Shown here in pieces: positions 14,691-23,599 of a stretch of 64,000 nucleotides of DNA. The translations under genes were made by a program, and so were the position numbers. Numbering within the stretch: position 1 is the stretch's first letter; every line of letters starts with the position of its first letter. The notes under the pieces were generated by a model, which was not told where the DNA came from, searched no databases, and saw only the letters and a program-made list of their open reading frames with translations. The stretch is taken from positions 186,001 through 250,000 of the forward strand of contig NZ_JAGHQP010000003.1 in assembly GCF_017744255.1 (NCBI RefSeq). Direction: 5' to 3'. Source of the DNA: Brevundimonas sp. A19_0. GTDB lineage: Bacteria; Pseudomonadota; Alphaproteobacteria; Caulobacterales; Caulobacteraceae.

Positions 14691-14720
14691 CTCGCCACTC
14701 GCTGCTCGACACTCGCCACT
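14691..14720. repeat. GAGTGRCG octamer repeat, arm C4
   Basis: Inverted partner of C3, separated by about 58 bases, and of the same family as C1/C2. It ends 21 bases before the gp6 start, so the capsid-gp6 gap is essentially this element. Confidence 0.75.
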
Positions 14721-14741
14721 TTCAAGCGAAGCGAGAAATCA

Positions 14742-15008
14742 ATGACCGCACCGGTGACCCTGGCCGAGGCGAAGGCCTTTCTGCGCGTCGGGCATGATGG
14801 CGAGGATGGTCTGATCCAGACCCTGTTCGAGGCCGCGCAGGCGCGGATCGAGGGCGAGGTGGGCGAGGCACTGGATGCCGCCAGCCCGGCGCCCTTGAGG
14901 CTGGCGGTGATGATGCTGACCCTGATCGCGTATGAGCGCGGGCTGGGAGAGGTGTCGTCGGCCGCTGTCGAGGCCTGGATCGCGCCCTATCGGACGGTGC
15001 GGCTGTGA
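14742..15008 (+). CDS. GTA gp6 head-tail connector (adaptor)
   Basis: An 88-residue helical adaptor of the gp6-like connector family that docks under the portal. The family pattern TLAEAKAFLRVGHDGEDGLI is seen at the N-terminus, followed by LIQTLFEAAQARIEGEVG and a helix ending IAYERG. It overlaps gp7 by four bases, which begins the tightly coupled gp6-gp7-gp8 run. Confidence 0.9.
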   Translation: MTAPVTLAEAKAFLRVGHDGEDGLIQTLFEAAQARIEGEVGEALDAASPAPLRLAVMMLTLIAYERGLGEVSSAAVEAWIAPYRTVRL

Positions 15009-15313
15009 CGGCGGCGACGCGGCGGGTGTTGGCGGAGCTGTTCGCCGTCACCCTGTCTGACACGCCCTACGGCGGGCAGGCCCGGTCCTATGACCCCCTG
15101 GGGACCGTGTGGCTGGCCCTCGGCCCGATGCGGGCCCGCCAGAGGTCGGGCCCGGACGGGCAGAGACGCATCGAGGGACGGCGGGCCATCAGCGCGCCCG
15201 ATCCGCGTCTGACGGCGGGGCGGGTGCTGGAGTTCGAGGGGGCCAGCTGGCGCATCGTCGCGGTGGCGACGGTTCGCACCGATGTCGAACTGGATCTGGA
15301 GCGGCTGTCATGA
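15005..15313 (+). CDS. GTA gp7 head-tail stopper/adaptor
   Basis: A 102-residue protein beginning at GTG 15005 inside the gp6 stop. It has the beta-barrel head-completion pattern (VWLALGPMRARQRSG, EGRRAISAPDPRLTAGRVLEFEGASWRIVAVA), which belongs to the head closure/SPP1 gp16-like family. Position and length match RcGTA gp7. It overlaps gp8 by four bases. Confidence 0.88.
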   Translation: MTAATRRVLAELFAVTLSDTPYGGQARSYDPLGTVWLALGPMRARQRSGPDGQRRIEGRRAISAPDPRLTAGRVLEFEGASWRIVAVATVRTDVELDLERLS

Positions 15314-15708
15314 GCGATGACCTGGCGCTGCAGAAGGGTTTGATCGCGCGGCTGAAGGCGGATGCGACGCTGACGGTCCTGATTGAGGGCCGGGTCTGGG
15401 ATGTTGCGCCGCCCGAGGCCGCCTGTCCGCACATCCGGCTGGGGCGGGGCACGGTGCGCCCGCTGGCCGGCGGGGGTGGCGCGATGGAGCACCAGCTGAG
15501 CCTGATCGTCGTGTCGCGCTTTGCCGGCACCGAGGAGGCGCGGGCCGTGGCAGCGGCGGTGCGCCTGTGCCTGGGCGGCGCGATCATAGAGGCGGACGGT
15601 GTGCGCAGCCTGGCGCTCGAAGTGCCGCAAAGCGACGTCCTGGCCGCCGACGACGGGGCGGTGACCTGGGCGCTGATCCGCCTGAGGGGCGTGACCCAGG
15701 CGGTCTGA
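15310..15708 (+). CDS. GTA gp8 tail terminator (DUF3168)
   Basis: A 132-residue protein of the DUF3168 tail-completion family, which caps the tail tube at the head junction. It shows LQKGLIARLKADATL, IEGRVWDVAP, PHIRLGRGTVRPL, a strand HQLSLIVVSRFAG and a helix EEARAVAAAVRLCL. ATG 15310 overlaps the gp7 stop, and longer in-frame extensions are not supported. Confidence 0.9.
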   Translation: MSDDLALQKGLIARLKADATLTVLIEGRVWDVAPPEAACPHIRLGRGTVRPLAGGGGAMEHQLSLIVVSRFAGTEEARAVAAAVRLCLGGAIIEADGVRSLALEVPQSDVLAADDGAVTWALIRLRGVTQAV

Positions 15709-15733
15709 TCCCAACCCAATCAAGGAGAATTTC

Positions 15734-16144
15734 ATGGCAGCCCAGAGCGGCAAGGACCTGTTGCTGAAGATCGAGACGGACCCGGACACCTTCCTGACGG
15801 TGGCCGGGTTGAGGGCGCGGACGGTATCGCTGAATGCCCGGGCCGTCGATGTGACGGATGCCGACAGCGCCGGGCGCTGGCGCGAACTGCTGGCCGGGGC
15901 AGGGGTGCGGACCGCCGCGATTTCCGGTCAGGGGGTGTTTCGCGACTCGGCGGCGGATGCCCGCATCCGCGAGGCCTTCTTCGCCCAGAGCACCGACCGC
16001 TGGCAGGTGATCGTGCCGGACTTTGGCCGTCTGCAGGGCCGGTTCGTCGTGTCGGCGCTGGAATATGCGGGGGAGCATGACGGCGAGGCGAGCTTTGCGC
16101 TGAGCCTGGCCAGTGCGGGCGAGCTGACCTTCGAGGCCCTGTGA
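15734..16144 (+). CDS. GTA gp9 major tail tube protein
   Basis: A 136-residue tail tube subunit of the TP901-1-like family. Typical features are AAQSGKDLLLKIE at the start, TVAGLRARTVSLNARAVDVTDADSAGRWRELL, and a late DFGRLQGRFVVSALEYAGEHDGEASFALSLASAGELTF. A clear AAGGAGA precedes ATG 15734. The stop overlaps the next start by one base (TGATG). Confidence 0.93.
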   Translation: MAAQSGKDLLLKIETDPDTFLTVAGLRARTVSLNARAVDVTDADSAGRWRELLAGAGVRTAAISGQGVFRDSAADARIREAFFAQSTDRWQVIVPDFGRLQGRFVVSALEYAGEHDGEASFALSLASAGELTFEAL

Positions 16145-16443
16145 TGCGGACCGCCAATGGGGCGCGCGGCGAGGTGCTGGTCGAACTGGACGGAGCGCCG
16201 CGACGGCTGTGCCTGACGCTGGGCGCGCTGGCCGAAATCGAGACGGCGCTGGAGGTGTCGGGCATCGAGGCTCTCGCCGAACGCCTGAGGCGACCGACGG
16301 CGCGGGATCTGATGGCGGTGCTGGCAGCGCTTCTGAACGGCGGTGGTGAAGCCGAGCTGGCGGCGCGGCTGGAGCAGGCCTCCGTCTCGCCCCAGGCGGC
16401 GGCGGAGGCCGTGGCCCGGGCCTTTGGAGCTGTCGGGGAATGA
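16144..16443 (+). CDS. GTA gp10 tail assembly chaperone-like protein
   Basis: A 99-residue protein of the GTA gp10 family. It has a beta hairpin (GEVLVELDGAPRRLCLTLGALAEIE) then helices, with LEVSGIEALAERLRRP and DLMAVLAALLNGGGE. In tailed phages a protein at this place, before the tape measure, is a tail chaperone. ATG 16144 is preferred over the adjacent GTG 16141 because it couples to the gp9 stop. It overlaps the next gene by four bases. Confidence 0.85.
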   Translation: MRTANGARGEVLVELDGAPRRLCLTLGALAEIETALEVSGIEALAERLRRPTARDLMAVLAALLNGGGEAELAARLEQASVSPQAAAEAVARAFGAVGE

Positions 16444-16628
16444 CGCCGGACTGGACGGCGCGGCTGGAAGCCGCCGTCCGGCTGGGCCTGTCGCCTTCCG
16501 TTTTCTGGCGCCTGTCGGTGGCGGAATGGCGGGCGCTGACACGGACGCAGGGGCAGGGCGCGCCCTTGGGTCGGGCGGAATTCGAACAGTTATGCCGGGC
16601 CTGGCCGGATGAGGGGGAGAGACAATGA
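16440..16628 (+). CDS. GTA gp10.1 tail assembly chaperone (DUF2376)
   Basis: A 62-residue protein with the small-family pattern of an N-terminal helix (RLEAAVRLGLSPSVFWRLSVAEWRAL) and a C-terminal FEQLCRAWPDE. It overlaps genes on both sides by four bases. With gp10 it probably chaperones the tape measure. Confidence 0.85.
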   Translation: MTPDWTARLEAAVRLGLSPSVFWRLSVAEWRALTRTQGQGAPLGRAEFEQLCRAWPDEGERQ

Positions 16629-17155
16629 CGGACAGCTTTGGCCCGTCGGGGCTGGAGACCGTGCCGCTGGAGGCCGCCGAGGCCGCAGCGGCGCTGGAGG
16701 GCCTGAAGGCGCCGGCCGAGCGGGCGGCCCGCTCGATCGAGCAGGCGTTTGACCGGGCGGGCGAAAGTCTGGCGGCATCCCTGACGCGGGCCGCAGCGGA
16801 CGGCGAAGTCACCCTGAGCGAGCTGGCCCGCGCAGTCCTGTCGGCGGCCAATGCGGCGGTCGGGACCCTGATGGGCGGGGGCGGCCTGGGCGAGGCGCTG
16901 GCGCAGGCGGTGAGCGGGTTCGCAGGAACACGGGCGAACGGCGGGCCGGTGGTGCCGGGCGGTGCCTATCTGGTCGGCGAACACGGACCCGAGGTGTTCC
17001 GGCCGGTCCAGAGCGGGACTGTGGATGCGGTCCCGGGCGGCGGGCTGGTCGTCAATCTGACGCTCGAAGGCGGGGCGCCGGGACTGTTGCGGTCCGAGAC
17101 CCAGATTGCCCAGGCCCTCGCCCGCGCCGTGGCGCTGGGTGCGCGCCGGTATTGA
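16625..17155 (+). CDS. GTA gp11 tape measure protein
   Basis: A 176-residue tape measure, very short compared with phage proteins but in line with the short GTA tail. It has helices in the first half (EAAEAAAALEGLKAPAERAARSIEQAFDRAG), a hydrophobic glycine-rich stretch (AVLSAANAAVGTLMGGGGLGEALAQAV), and the widespread tape-measure C-terminal motif RANGGPVVPGGAYLVGEHGPEVF. It is the fifth of a run of overlapping genes. Confidence 0.9.
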   Translation: MTDSFGPSGLETVPLEAAEAAAALEGLKAPAERAARSIEQAFDRAGESLAASLTRAAADGEVTLSELARAVLSAANAAVGTLMGGGGLGEALAQAVSGFAGTRANGGPVVPGGAYLVGEHGPEVFRPVQSGTVDAVPGGGLVVNLTLEGGAPGLLRSETQIAQALARAVALGARRY

Positions 17156-17165
17156 GGGGAGCACG

Positions 17166-17780
17166 ATGAGTTTTCATGAGGTGAGCCTGCCTGCGCGCCT
17201 CGCGTTCGGCTCGACCGGGGGCGTGGAGCGCCGGACCGAGGTGGTGACGCTGGCGTCCGGTCACGAACGGCGGTCGACACCGTGGGCCAGTGGAAGGCGG
17301 CGCTATCTGATCGGCGCGGGGCTGAGGTCGCTGGACGACATGGCGGCGCTGACAGCCTTTTTTGAAGCGCGACAGGGACGGCTGTACGGCTTCCGGTTTC
17401 GGGACTTTGCCGACTTCAAGTCGTGTGCGCCGGGCAATGAGCCCGGGCCGGGCGACCAGCAAATCGGGGTCGGTGACGGGGTCGAGACGAGATTCCGGCT
17501 GTCCAAGGCCTATGGCGTACACGCCCGGCCGATCACCAAGCCGGTCGAGGGGACGGTGCGGCTGGCGATCGACGGTGTGGAGGTTGTCGGCGGCTGGGAT
17601 GTCGACCTGACGAGGGGCGAGGTGACCTTTGACGTGGCGCCCGCGGAGGGGGCCCCGATCACCGCCGGCTGTCAGTTCGACACGCCGGTCCGGTTCGACG
17701 CCGACCGGCTGGAGATCACGCTGGAGACCTTCGGCAGCGGGCGGATGGTGGCGATGCCGCTGATCGAGATCCGGATCTGA
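17166..17780 (+). CDS. GTA gp12 distal tail protein (DUF2460)
   Basis: A 204-residue distal tail protein of the DUF2460 family. It begins MSFHEVSLPARLAFGSTGG and has RRYLIGAGLRSLDDMAALTAFFEARQGRLYGFRFRDFADFKS, which is the diagnostic core, and a C-terminus VAMPLIEIRI. It forms the ring at the tail tip that holds the hub. ATG 17166 follows GGGGAGCACG. The next gene starts three bases after the stop. Confidence 0.93.
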   Translation: MSFHEVSLPARLAFGSTGGVERRTEVVTLASGHERRSTPWASGRRRYLIGAGLRSLDDMAALTAFFEARQGRLYGFRFRDFADFKSCAPGNEPGPGDQQIGVGDGVETRFRLSKAYGVHARPITKPVEGTVRLAIDGVEVVGGWDVDLTRGEVTFDVAPAEGAPITAGCQFDTPVRFDADRLEITLETFGSGRMVAMPLIEIRI

Positions 17781-17783
17781 TTC

Positions 17784-18443
17784 ATGCGACAGATTCCCGA
17801 AGAGATGGCCGCCCGGATCGAGTCCGGCGCGGCGACGCTGTGTCATGCCTGGCGGGTCACACGGGCGGACGGGGTGCAACTGGGCTTCACCGACCATGAT
17901 CGGACGCTGGAGGTGGACGGCACGGTCTGTTCGCCAGTCGACGGGTTCGAGGCAGGCGTGCGCGAGGACGAGGCGGGGTTTGAACCCGGGAGCCTGACCC
18001 TGGGTGGGCCTTTGGCCGAAGAGGGCGAGGGCCTGACGGACGCCGCGATTGACGCTGGCCTGTTCGACCGGGCGCGGGTGGAACTGTGGCGGGTCGACTG
18101 GTCAGAGCCGGAGCTGAAGGTGCGGCTGTGGGTCGGGAGCATCCGGGGCCTGCGCAGGGACGGCGGGCGGCTGACCGTCGAACTGGAGGGGCCGCTGGCC
18201 GCCCTCGATCGTCGGATCGGTCGGACCTATGGCCGGTTGTGCGACGCGCGACTGGGGGACAGCCGGTGCGGTGTGGATATAGCCGACCATCCCGGCGCCC
18301 GGTGCGACAAGCGGTGGGAGACCTGCACCGGGACCTTCGCGAACGGGATCAATTTTCGCGGCTTTCGGGACATTCCGGGCGACGACTTTATCGCGGCGCG
18401 GCCTGCGGACGGAGGGCGGCACGACGGCCGCAGTCGTCGATGA
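17784..18443 (+). CDS. GTA gp13 tail hub protein (DUF2163)
   Basis: A 219-residue baseplate hub protein. The N-terminal part reads IESGAATLCHAWRVTRADGVQLGFTDHD, as in the family. The C-terminal part carries four spaced cysteines (YGRLCDARLGDSRCGVD..., RCDKRWETCTGTFANG) followed by NFRGFRDIPGDDF. In RcGTA the hub is reported to hold an iron-sulfur cluster, and the four cysteines here fit that. It overlaps gp14 by four bases. Confidence 0.93.
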   Translation: MRQIPEEMAARIESGAATLCHAWRVTRADGVQLGFTDHDRTLEVDGTVCSPVDGFEAGVREDEAGFEPGSLTLGGPLAEEGEGLTDAAIDAGLFDRARVELWRVDWSEPELKVRLWVGSIRGLRRDGGRLTVELEGPLAALDRRIGRTYGRLCDARLGDSRCGVDIADHPGARCDKRWETCTGTFANGINFRGFRDIPGDDFIAARPADGGRHDGRSRR

Positions 18444-18880
18444 GGACGGCTGCACTGGCGGCAGCGCGCGGCTGGCTGCGCACACCTTATCGGCACCAGG
18501 CGAGTCTGAAGGGACAGGGCGCGGACTGTCTGGGTCTGGTGCGGGGCGTGTGGCGCGAGGTGATCGGGCCGGAGCCCGAGACGCTGCCGCCCTATTCCCC
18601 CGACTGGGCCGAGGTGGGCGGGGCCGAGACGCTGCGGGATGCGGCGCGACGGTGGCTGATCGAGATCGACGTCCCGGCGGCGCAGCCGGGCGATGTGCTG
18701 CTGTTCCGCATGCGGGCCGATGTTCCGATCAAGCACTGCGGGATCCTGAGCGCGACCGGCGGACCCGGGTCGCGGCTGATCCACGCCTATTGGGGGCGGT
18801 CGGTGATCGAGAGCTGGATGGGCGACTGGTGGCTGAGGCGGCGGGCGGCCGCCTTCACCTGGCCGGTCCGGGCGGACTGA
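18440..18880 (+). CDS. GTA gp14 NlpC/P60-type peptidase
   Basis: A 146-residue cell-wall peptidase at the tail tip. It has the catalytic Cys in GADCLGLVRGV, the His in IKHCGIL and a third polar residue further on (LIHAYWGR). PYRHQASLKGQGADC is the family hallmark. It probably opens recipient peptidoglycan during DNA delivery. ATG 18440 overlaps the gp13 stop; in-frame sequence upstream belongs to gp13 in another frame. Confidence 0.93.
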   Translation: MRTAALAAARGWLRTPYRHQASLKGQGADCLGLVRGVWREVIGPEPETLPPYSPDWAEVGGAETLRDAARRWLIEIDVPAAQPGDVLLFRMRADVPIKHCGILSATGGPGSRLIHAYWGRSVIESWMGDWWLRRRAAAFTWPVRAD

Positions 18881-18895
18881 AATCGAGGAGAGACG

Positions 18896-21800
18896 ATGGC
18901 GCAGGCGGTACTGGGCGGACTGGGGCAGGCGCTGGGCGGCGGCGTGGGGCAGGCGATCGGCCGGGCGCTGGGCAGCATGCTGGACCAGCGACTGGTGGCC
19001 AGTCTGGGGCCGGTCCGCCAGAAGGGGCCGAGGCTGGACGCCCTTTTGCTGCAGTCGACGGCCGAGGGTGCGCCCATGGCGCTGGCACTGGGGCGGGCGC
19101 GGGTGACGGGCCAAGTCATCTGGGCGGCGCGGTTTCTGGAGCAAAGGCACGAAGAGAGCGCCGGCAAGGGCGGGCCGAGGGTCGAGTCCTACAGCTATTC
19201 GCTGAGCTTTGCCGTAGGGGTCTGTGAAGGGCCGATCGACGGTATCGGCCGGATCTGGGCTGACGGCCAACCGCTGGACCGGACGGGCGCGACGCTTCGC
19301 ATCCATCGCGGAACCGACGACCAGATGCCCGACCCCTTGATCGAGGCGGTCGAGGGGGTAGGCGCGGCGCCGGCCTGTCGCGGCACAGCCTATGTGGTGT
19401 TCGAGGACCTGCCGCTCGCCCCCTTCGGCAATCGGGTGCCGCACCTGTCCTTCGAGGTGTTCCGGCGGCCGCAGGGCGGCGCGCCCACGCTGGCGGACCG
19501 GCTGGAGGGCGTGTGCCTGATCCCGGGGGCGGGAGAGTTCATCCTGGCGACCGAGCCCGTCTTGCGCCGGACAGGGCTGACCCGGACCGAGGCGGAGAAC
19601 ATCAGCACGGTCGAGGGGCGGCCGGACCTGATCGTGTCGCTGGACCAGCTGCAGGCGGCCTGTCCGAACCTGAAGCGGGTGAGCCTGGTCGTCGGATGGT
19701 TCGGGACGGACCTCAGAGCGGGACATTGTGTGATCCGGCCGGGTGTGGAGCGGACGGGCAAGCCGACGGAGCCGCTGGTCTGGTCGGTGGCCGGGCTGGA
19801 CCGGGCGAGCGCCCATCTGGTGAGCGAGGTCAACGGCACCCCTGCCTATGGCGGCACACCATCGGACGAGAGCGTCCGACAGGCGGTGGGGGAGCTGAAG
19901 GCGAGGGGGCTGGAGGTCACGCTCTATCCCTTCGTCTTCATGGACATTCCGCCGGAGAACGGCTTGGCCGACCCCTATGGCGGGGCTGAGCAGGCGGCCC
20001 ATCCCTGGAGGGGGCGGGTCACGGTCGAGAGTGCCGGGACGGCGGGCGCCGAGGTGGCGCAGATGTTCGGGACCGCCGACGGGTGGGGGCTGAGGCGGAT
20101 GGCGTTGCACTATGCGGCGCTTGTGGCCGAGACCGGCGCCGATGGGCTCTTGATCGGCTCGGAGATGCGGGGCCTGACGACCGCGCGCGGTACTGGCGGG
20201 AGCTATCCGGCTGTTGAGGCCTTGTGCGATCTGCTGGCCGAATGCCGGGCCGTGGTCGGACCGTCGGTGAAGCTGTCCTATGCCGCTGACTGGTCGGAAT
20301 ATTCGGGGCACAGGCCGGACGACGGGTCGGGCGATGTGGTGTTTCACCTGGACCCGCTGTGGGCGCACCCCGCGCTCGATTATGTGGGCATCGACTGGTA
20401 CCCGCCGCTGGGCGACTGGCGCGCGCGGGATTGCGGGCTGGATGCGGAGACCTATGCCGGGCCGGATGACCCCGCCTATCTGGCGATGCAGGTGGCGGGC
20501 GGCGAACATTTCGACTGGTTCTATGCCGACGACACGGACCGGGCGGCGCAGGTCCGGACGCCGATCGCTGATCTGGCGCACGGCGAGGACTGGGTGTTCC
20601 GGGCCAAGGATCTGGCGGGCTGGTGGAGCCATGCGCACTACGACCGGCCCGGCGGAGTAAGGTCGGCGACCCCGACGGCCTGGGAACCGGGCATGAAGCC
20701 GATCCGGCTGACCGAGTTCGGCTGTGCGGCCGTGGACCGCGGGGGCAATGCGCCCAATCTGTTTCAGGACCCGAAGAGCGCTGAGAATGCGCTGCCGCCC
20801 GGCTCGACCGGCGCGCGGGACGACCGGATGCAACGCCGGGTGCTGGAGGCGGTGCTGGGCCATTTTGCTGGCGAGGGGAATCCTGTCTCGACCGTCTATG
20901 GCGGGCCGATGGTCGAGGCGGCGGACGCCTGGTGCTGGGATGCCCGGCCGTGGCCGGCCTTTCCGGGGCGTCGGGACCTGTGGGCCGACGCCGGGGCGTG
21001 GCGGGCAGGACACTGGCTGAACGGGCGGCTGCTGGGCGATACGGAAGGTCTGCTGGGCGATCTTCTCTGGCGGGCCGGACTGGTCGACGGGGTGGAGATC
21101 GGACCGGTTGCGGACCGGATCGACGGCTATGTGATCGACCGGCCCATGAGCGTGCGCGAGGCGCTGACGCCGTTGGTAGCCGGGCTGGGACTCGGCATCA
21201 CCGAGGTCGACGGACGCGTGAAGTTGAGGGCGGAGGGGGACGGGTCCGTGGTGCATCTGGCACCATCCAACCTCGCCTTGCCCGAGGAGGGTGGGGCGGA
21301 CCTGCGCGACCGGACTGTCGACGAGACACCGGATCGGGTGAGGGTGCGCTATCTGAGTGCGACCCGGGATTATCAGACGGGGTCGGTCACACTGAGCCGC
21401 GACACGGGAGGCGATGCCGTTGCGGGGCTGGATGTCGATCTGCCGGCCGTCTGCGACGAGGGCCAGGCCCGCCGATGCGCGGCCCGGGTCGCCGCGGGGC
21501 TGGAGGTGCCGGAGCGGCGGACGCTCAAACTGGGGCCCCTGCAGGCGCTGATGCTGGAGCCGGGCGACAGGGTGCAGATCGGCGACGAGATGCCACTGTG
21601 GCGCGTCGAACGTCTGACCCTGGACGAAGAAGCGCGCGCTGTCCTGACGCCGGTGGTGACTCCGGAGTTCGAGGACGTGGAGGACGTCTGGACCGCGCCC
21701 GATGCCGGTGGACCGGCCGGGGCACCATGGTTTCGGGTGCTGGAGCTTCCCCCACTTTTTGGACGAGGCGATGCAGGCGGGAGGGTTGCTGCTGTGGCGG

Positions 21801-22657
21801 TCGAGCCCTGGTCGCCGCATACCGTCACGGCCGGCCCGGATGCCCTGAGCCAGACGCAACGGGCTGTGGTCAGAGCGCCGGCCGGTGTCGGGACCTTGAC
21901 CGAACCGTTTGCCCCGGGGCCCTGCGGCCGGTGGGATGAGGGCCATGCGCTGACCCTGAAGGTGGAGGGCCGGACGCCGGAAAGCCGGGACGCGCTGGCG
22001 GTGCTGGGCGGGGCCAATGCGCTGGCAGTCGAGACGGACAGCGGCTGGGAAATGATCCAGTATCGGCACGCCGAGATGCTGGGCGAGGATGTCTGGCGCC
22101 TTTCGGGCCTGTTGAGGGGCCAAGGGGGCGGCGATCCCGAGGCCGCACTGGGTGCCGGCACAGGGGCGGCGGTGGTATTTCTGGACGACGGTCTGGCCGC
22201 GGTCGGGGCGGGGCAAGACGAATGGGGGCTGCCCCTGCTGTGGCGGGCCGGAGCGGGGGGAGCGACCCCCTCAGGGCCGTTTGTCAGCCAGTTGACCCAT
22301 GTGCAGGCGGGTCGGGCCGAACGTCCGTGGGCCCCGGTGCACCTGAAGGCCGAGGTGCAGGGCGGCGACCTGCGGCTGAGCTGGATTCCGCGAGTCCGCA
22401 CGGGGGGCGATAGCTGGGACGGAGAGCCAGCGGCTGTGGACCCGACCCGATTCCGCATCCGCATTCTGGACGGCGAGACCGAGCGCCGCGTGGTCGAGGT
22501 GACCTCGGCAGGGTGGATCTATGAGGCCGGGGATCGCGCAGTCGACTTTCCGGAGGGCTGCAGCGAAGGGCGGTTTGCCGTGGCCCAGGCGCGGGGCCGG
22601 GGCGGATGGGGGCCGGAAGCGCACGCGCCCCTTTGCGAAGGCGGTAGCATGCCCTAA
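18896..22657 (+). CDS. GTA gp15 host-interaction megatron protein
   Basis: A 1253-residue tail-tip protein closing the structural cluster. The N-terminus has a hydrophobic glycine-rich helix (GGLGQALGGGVGQAIGRALGSML). Next comes a hub-like beta region (about 55-230). A GTA TIM-barrel domain follows (about 235-560, with YPFVFMDIPPENGLADPYGG and VGIDWYPPLGDW), then a phage tail domain (about 700-900, VDRPM-like and RVRYLS) and beta-rich C-terminal segments. In RcGTA this protein forms the tail spike and probably contacts the recipient. It is separated by 15 bases from gp14 with a GAGGAGA ribosome binding site. Confidence 0.94.
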   Translation: MAQAVLGGLGQALGGGVGQAIGRALGSMLDQRLVASLGPVRQKGPRLDALLLQSTAEGAPMALALGRARVTGQVIWAARFLEQRHEESAGKGGPRVESYSYSLSFAVGVCEGPIDGIGRIWADGQPLDRTGATLRIHRGTDDQMPDPLIEAVEGVGAAPACRGTAYVVFEDLPLAPFGNRVPHLSFEVFRRPQGGAPTLADRLEGVCLIPGAGEFILATEPVLRRTGLTRTEAENISTVEGRPDLIVSLDQLQAACPNLKRVSLVVGWFGTDLRAGHCVIRPGVERTGKPTEPLVWSVAGLDRASAHLVSEVNGTPAYGGTPSDESVRQAVGELKARGLEVTLYPFVFMDIPPENGLADPYGGAEQAAHPWRGRVTVESAGTAGAEVAQMFGTADGWGLRRMALHYAALVAETGADGLLIGSEMRGLTTARGTGGSYPAVEALCDLLAECRAVVGPSVKLSYAADWSEYSGHRPDDGSGDVVFHLDPLWAHPALDYVGIDWYPPLGDWRARDCGLDAETYAGPDDPAYLAMQVAGGEHFDWFYADDTDRAAQVRTPIADLAHGEDWVFRAKDLAGWWSHAHYDRPGGVRSATPTAWEPGMKPIRLTEFGCAAVDRGGNAPNLFQDPKSAENALPPGSTGARDDRMQRRVLEAVLGHFAGEGNPVSTVYGGPMVEAADAWCWDARPWPAFPGRRDLWADAGAWRAGHWLNGRLLGDTEGLLGDLLWRAGLVDGVEIGPVADRIDGYVIDRPMSVREALTPLVAGLGLGITEVDGRVKLRAEGDGSVVHLAPSNLALPEEGGADLRDRTVDETPDRVRVRYLSATRDYQTGSVTLSRDTGGDAVAGLDVDLPAVCDEGQARRCAARVAAGLEVPERRTLKLGPLQALMLEPGDRVQIGDEMPLWRVERLTLDEEARAVLTPVVTPEFEDVEDVWTAPDAGGPAGAPWFRVLELPPLFGRGDAGGRVAAVAVEPWSPHTVTAGPDALSQTQRAVVRAPAGVGTLTEPFAPGPCGRWDEGHALTLKVEGRTPESRDALAVLGGANALAVETDSGWEMIQYRHAEMLGEDVWRLSGLLRGQGGGDPEAALGAGTGAAVVFLDDGLAAVGAGQDEWGLPLLWRAGAGGATPSGPFVSQLTHVQAGRAERPWAPVHLKAEVQGGDLRLSWIPRVRTGGDSWDGEPAAVDPTRFRIRILDGETERRVVEVTSAGWIYEAGDRAVDFPEGCSEGRFAVAQARGRGGWGPEAHAPLCEGGSMP

Positions 22658-22693
22658 CTGATGGCCTTGAGCTATCAGGAGCGATGATCAGGC

Positions 22694-23599
22694 GTGGCAG
22701 GCGATCCCTATCAGGAACTTGGTGTGTCACGAGGCGCGAGCGCCGACGAGATCAAGAAGGCCTTTCGCAAGCTGGCCAAGGACTATCACCCCGACAAGAA
22801 CCCGGGCGACAAGGCGGCCGAGGATCGGTTCAAGCGGATCACGGCGGCCTTTGACCTGCTGGGCGATGCGGAGAAGCGCGCCAAATTTGATCGGGGCGAG
22901 ATCGATGCGGATGGCCGCGAGCAGTATCGCGGCTTCAGCGGCGGGGCGCGTGGGCAGGGCGGCTTCGGTCAAGGCGGCTTTGGTGGCGGCGGGGCGAGGA
23001 CCACTTTCGACGATATCGACCTCGAGGATATTCTGGGCGGGATGTTCGGCGGCGGGGGTGCCCGGCCACGAGGCGGGGCAGGACGCGGCCCGACGCGGGG
23101 CCAGGACGTCAGGGCCAGTCTGGAGATCAGCCTGGAAGATTCGATCCAGGGCTCGACGCGGCGTATCCAGTTTTCGGACGGGCGCACCCTGGACGTGACC
23201 ATTCCCAAGGGGGCGGACGACGGCCAGGTGATCCGGCTGAAGGGGCAGGGCGTGCCCTCGCCCCGGGGCGGACCTGCCGGGGATGCGTTGATCGAGCTGA
23301 AGATCGCGCCGCACAGCCTGTACCACCGCGAGGGGGCCGATCTGACCATGGATCTGGCCGTTCCGCTGGCCGACGCTGTGCTGGGCGGCAAGGTGGCCGT
23401 CCGGACGCCTGACGGTGTGGTGAACCTGACGGTGCCCAAGGGGTCGAACTCCGGTCAGGTCATGCGGTTGAAGGGCAAGGGCGCCTATGCCGGCGGTCGC
23501 CGGGGGGACCTGAAGGCGAGGCTGATGATCCAGTTGCCCGGCGAGGATGTGCCCGAGCTGACGAAAGCGGCCGAGGCTCTGCGGAAGCGGGCCCTGTGA
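22694..23599 (+). CDS. DnaJ-like co-chaperone (CbpA type)
   Basis: A 301-residue J-domain protein. The J-domain occupies residues of about 4-70, with the DnaK-activating HPD in [11 protein letters not shown] Gly/Phe-rich linker follows (about 80-135), then the two C-terminal substrate-binding barrels ([31 protein letters not shown] and [23 protein letters not shown]). There are no zinc-finger CxxCxGxG repeats, so it is type II (CbpA-like). The start is GTG 22694. It overlaps serC by four bases, which suggests co-transcription, and begins 36 bases after the last GTA gene. Confidence 0.88.
   Translation: MAGDPYQELGVSRGASADEIKKAFRKLAKDYHPDKNPGDKAAEDRFKRITAAFDLLGDAEKRAKFDRGEIDADGREQYRGFSGGARGQGGFGQGGFGGGGARTTFDDIDLEDILGGMFGGGGARPRGGAGRGPTRGQDVRASLEISLEDSIQGSTRRIQFSDGRTLDVTIPKGADDGQVIRLKGQGVPSPRGGPAGDALIELKIAPHSLYHREGADLTMDLAVPLADAVLGGKVAVRTPDGVVNLTVPKGSNSGQVMRLKGKGAYAGGRRGDLKARLMIQLPGEDVPELTKAAEALRKRAL

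Noticed and set aside
18227..22216. Very long (about 1330 codons) open frame antisense to gp15
   Set aside because: Composition is typical of a shadow frame and it covers parts of three intact GTA genes.
5411..22657. Reading the phage-like block as an active prophage
   Set aside because: No integrase, repressor, replication or lysis genes and no attachment repeats were seen, while the gene order matches the GTA cluster.
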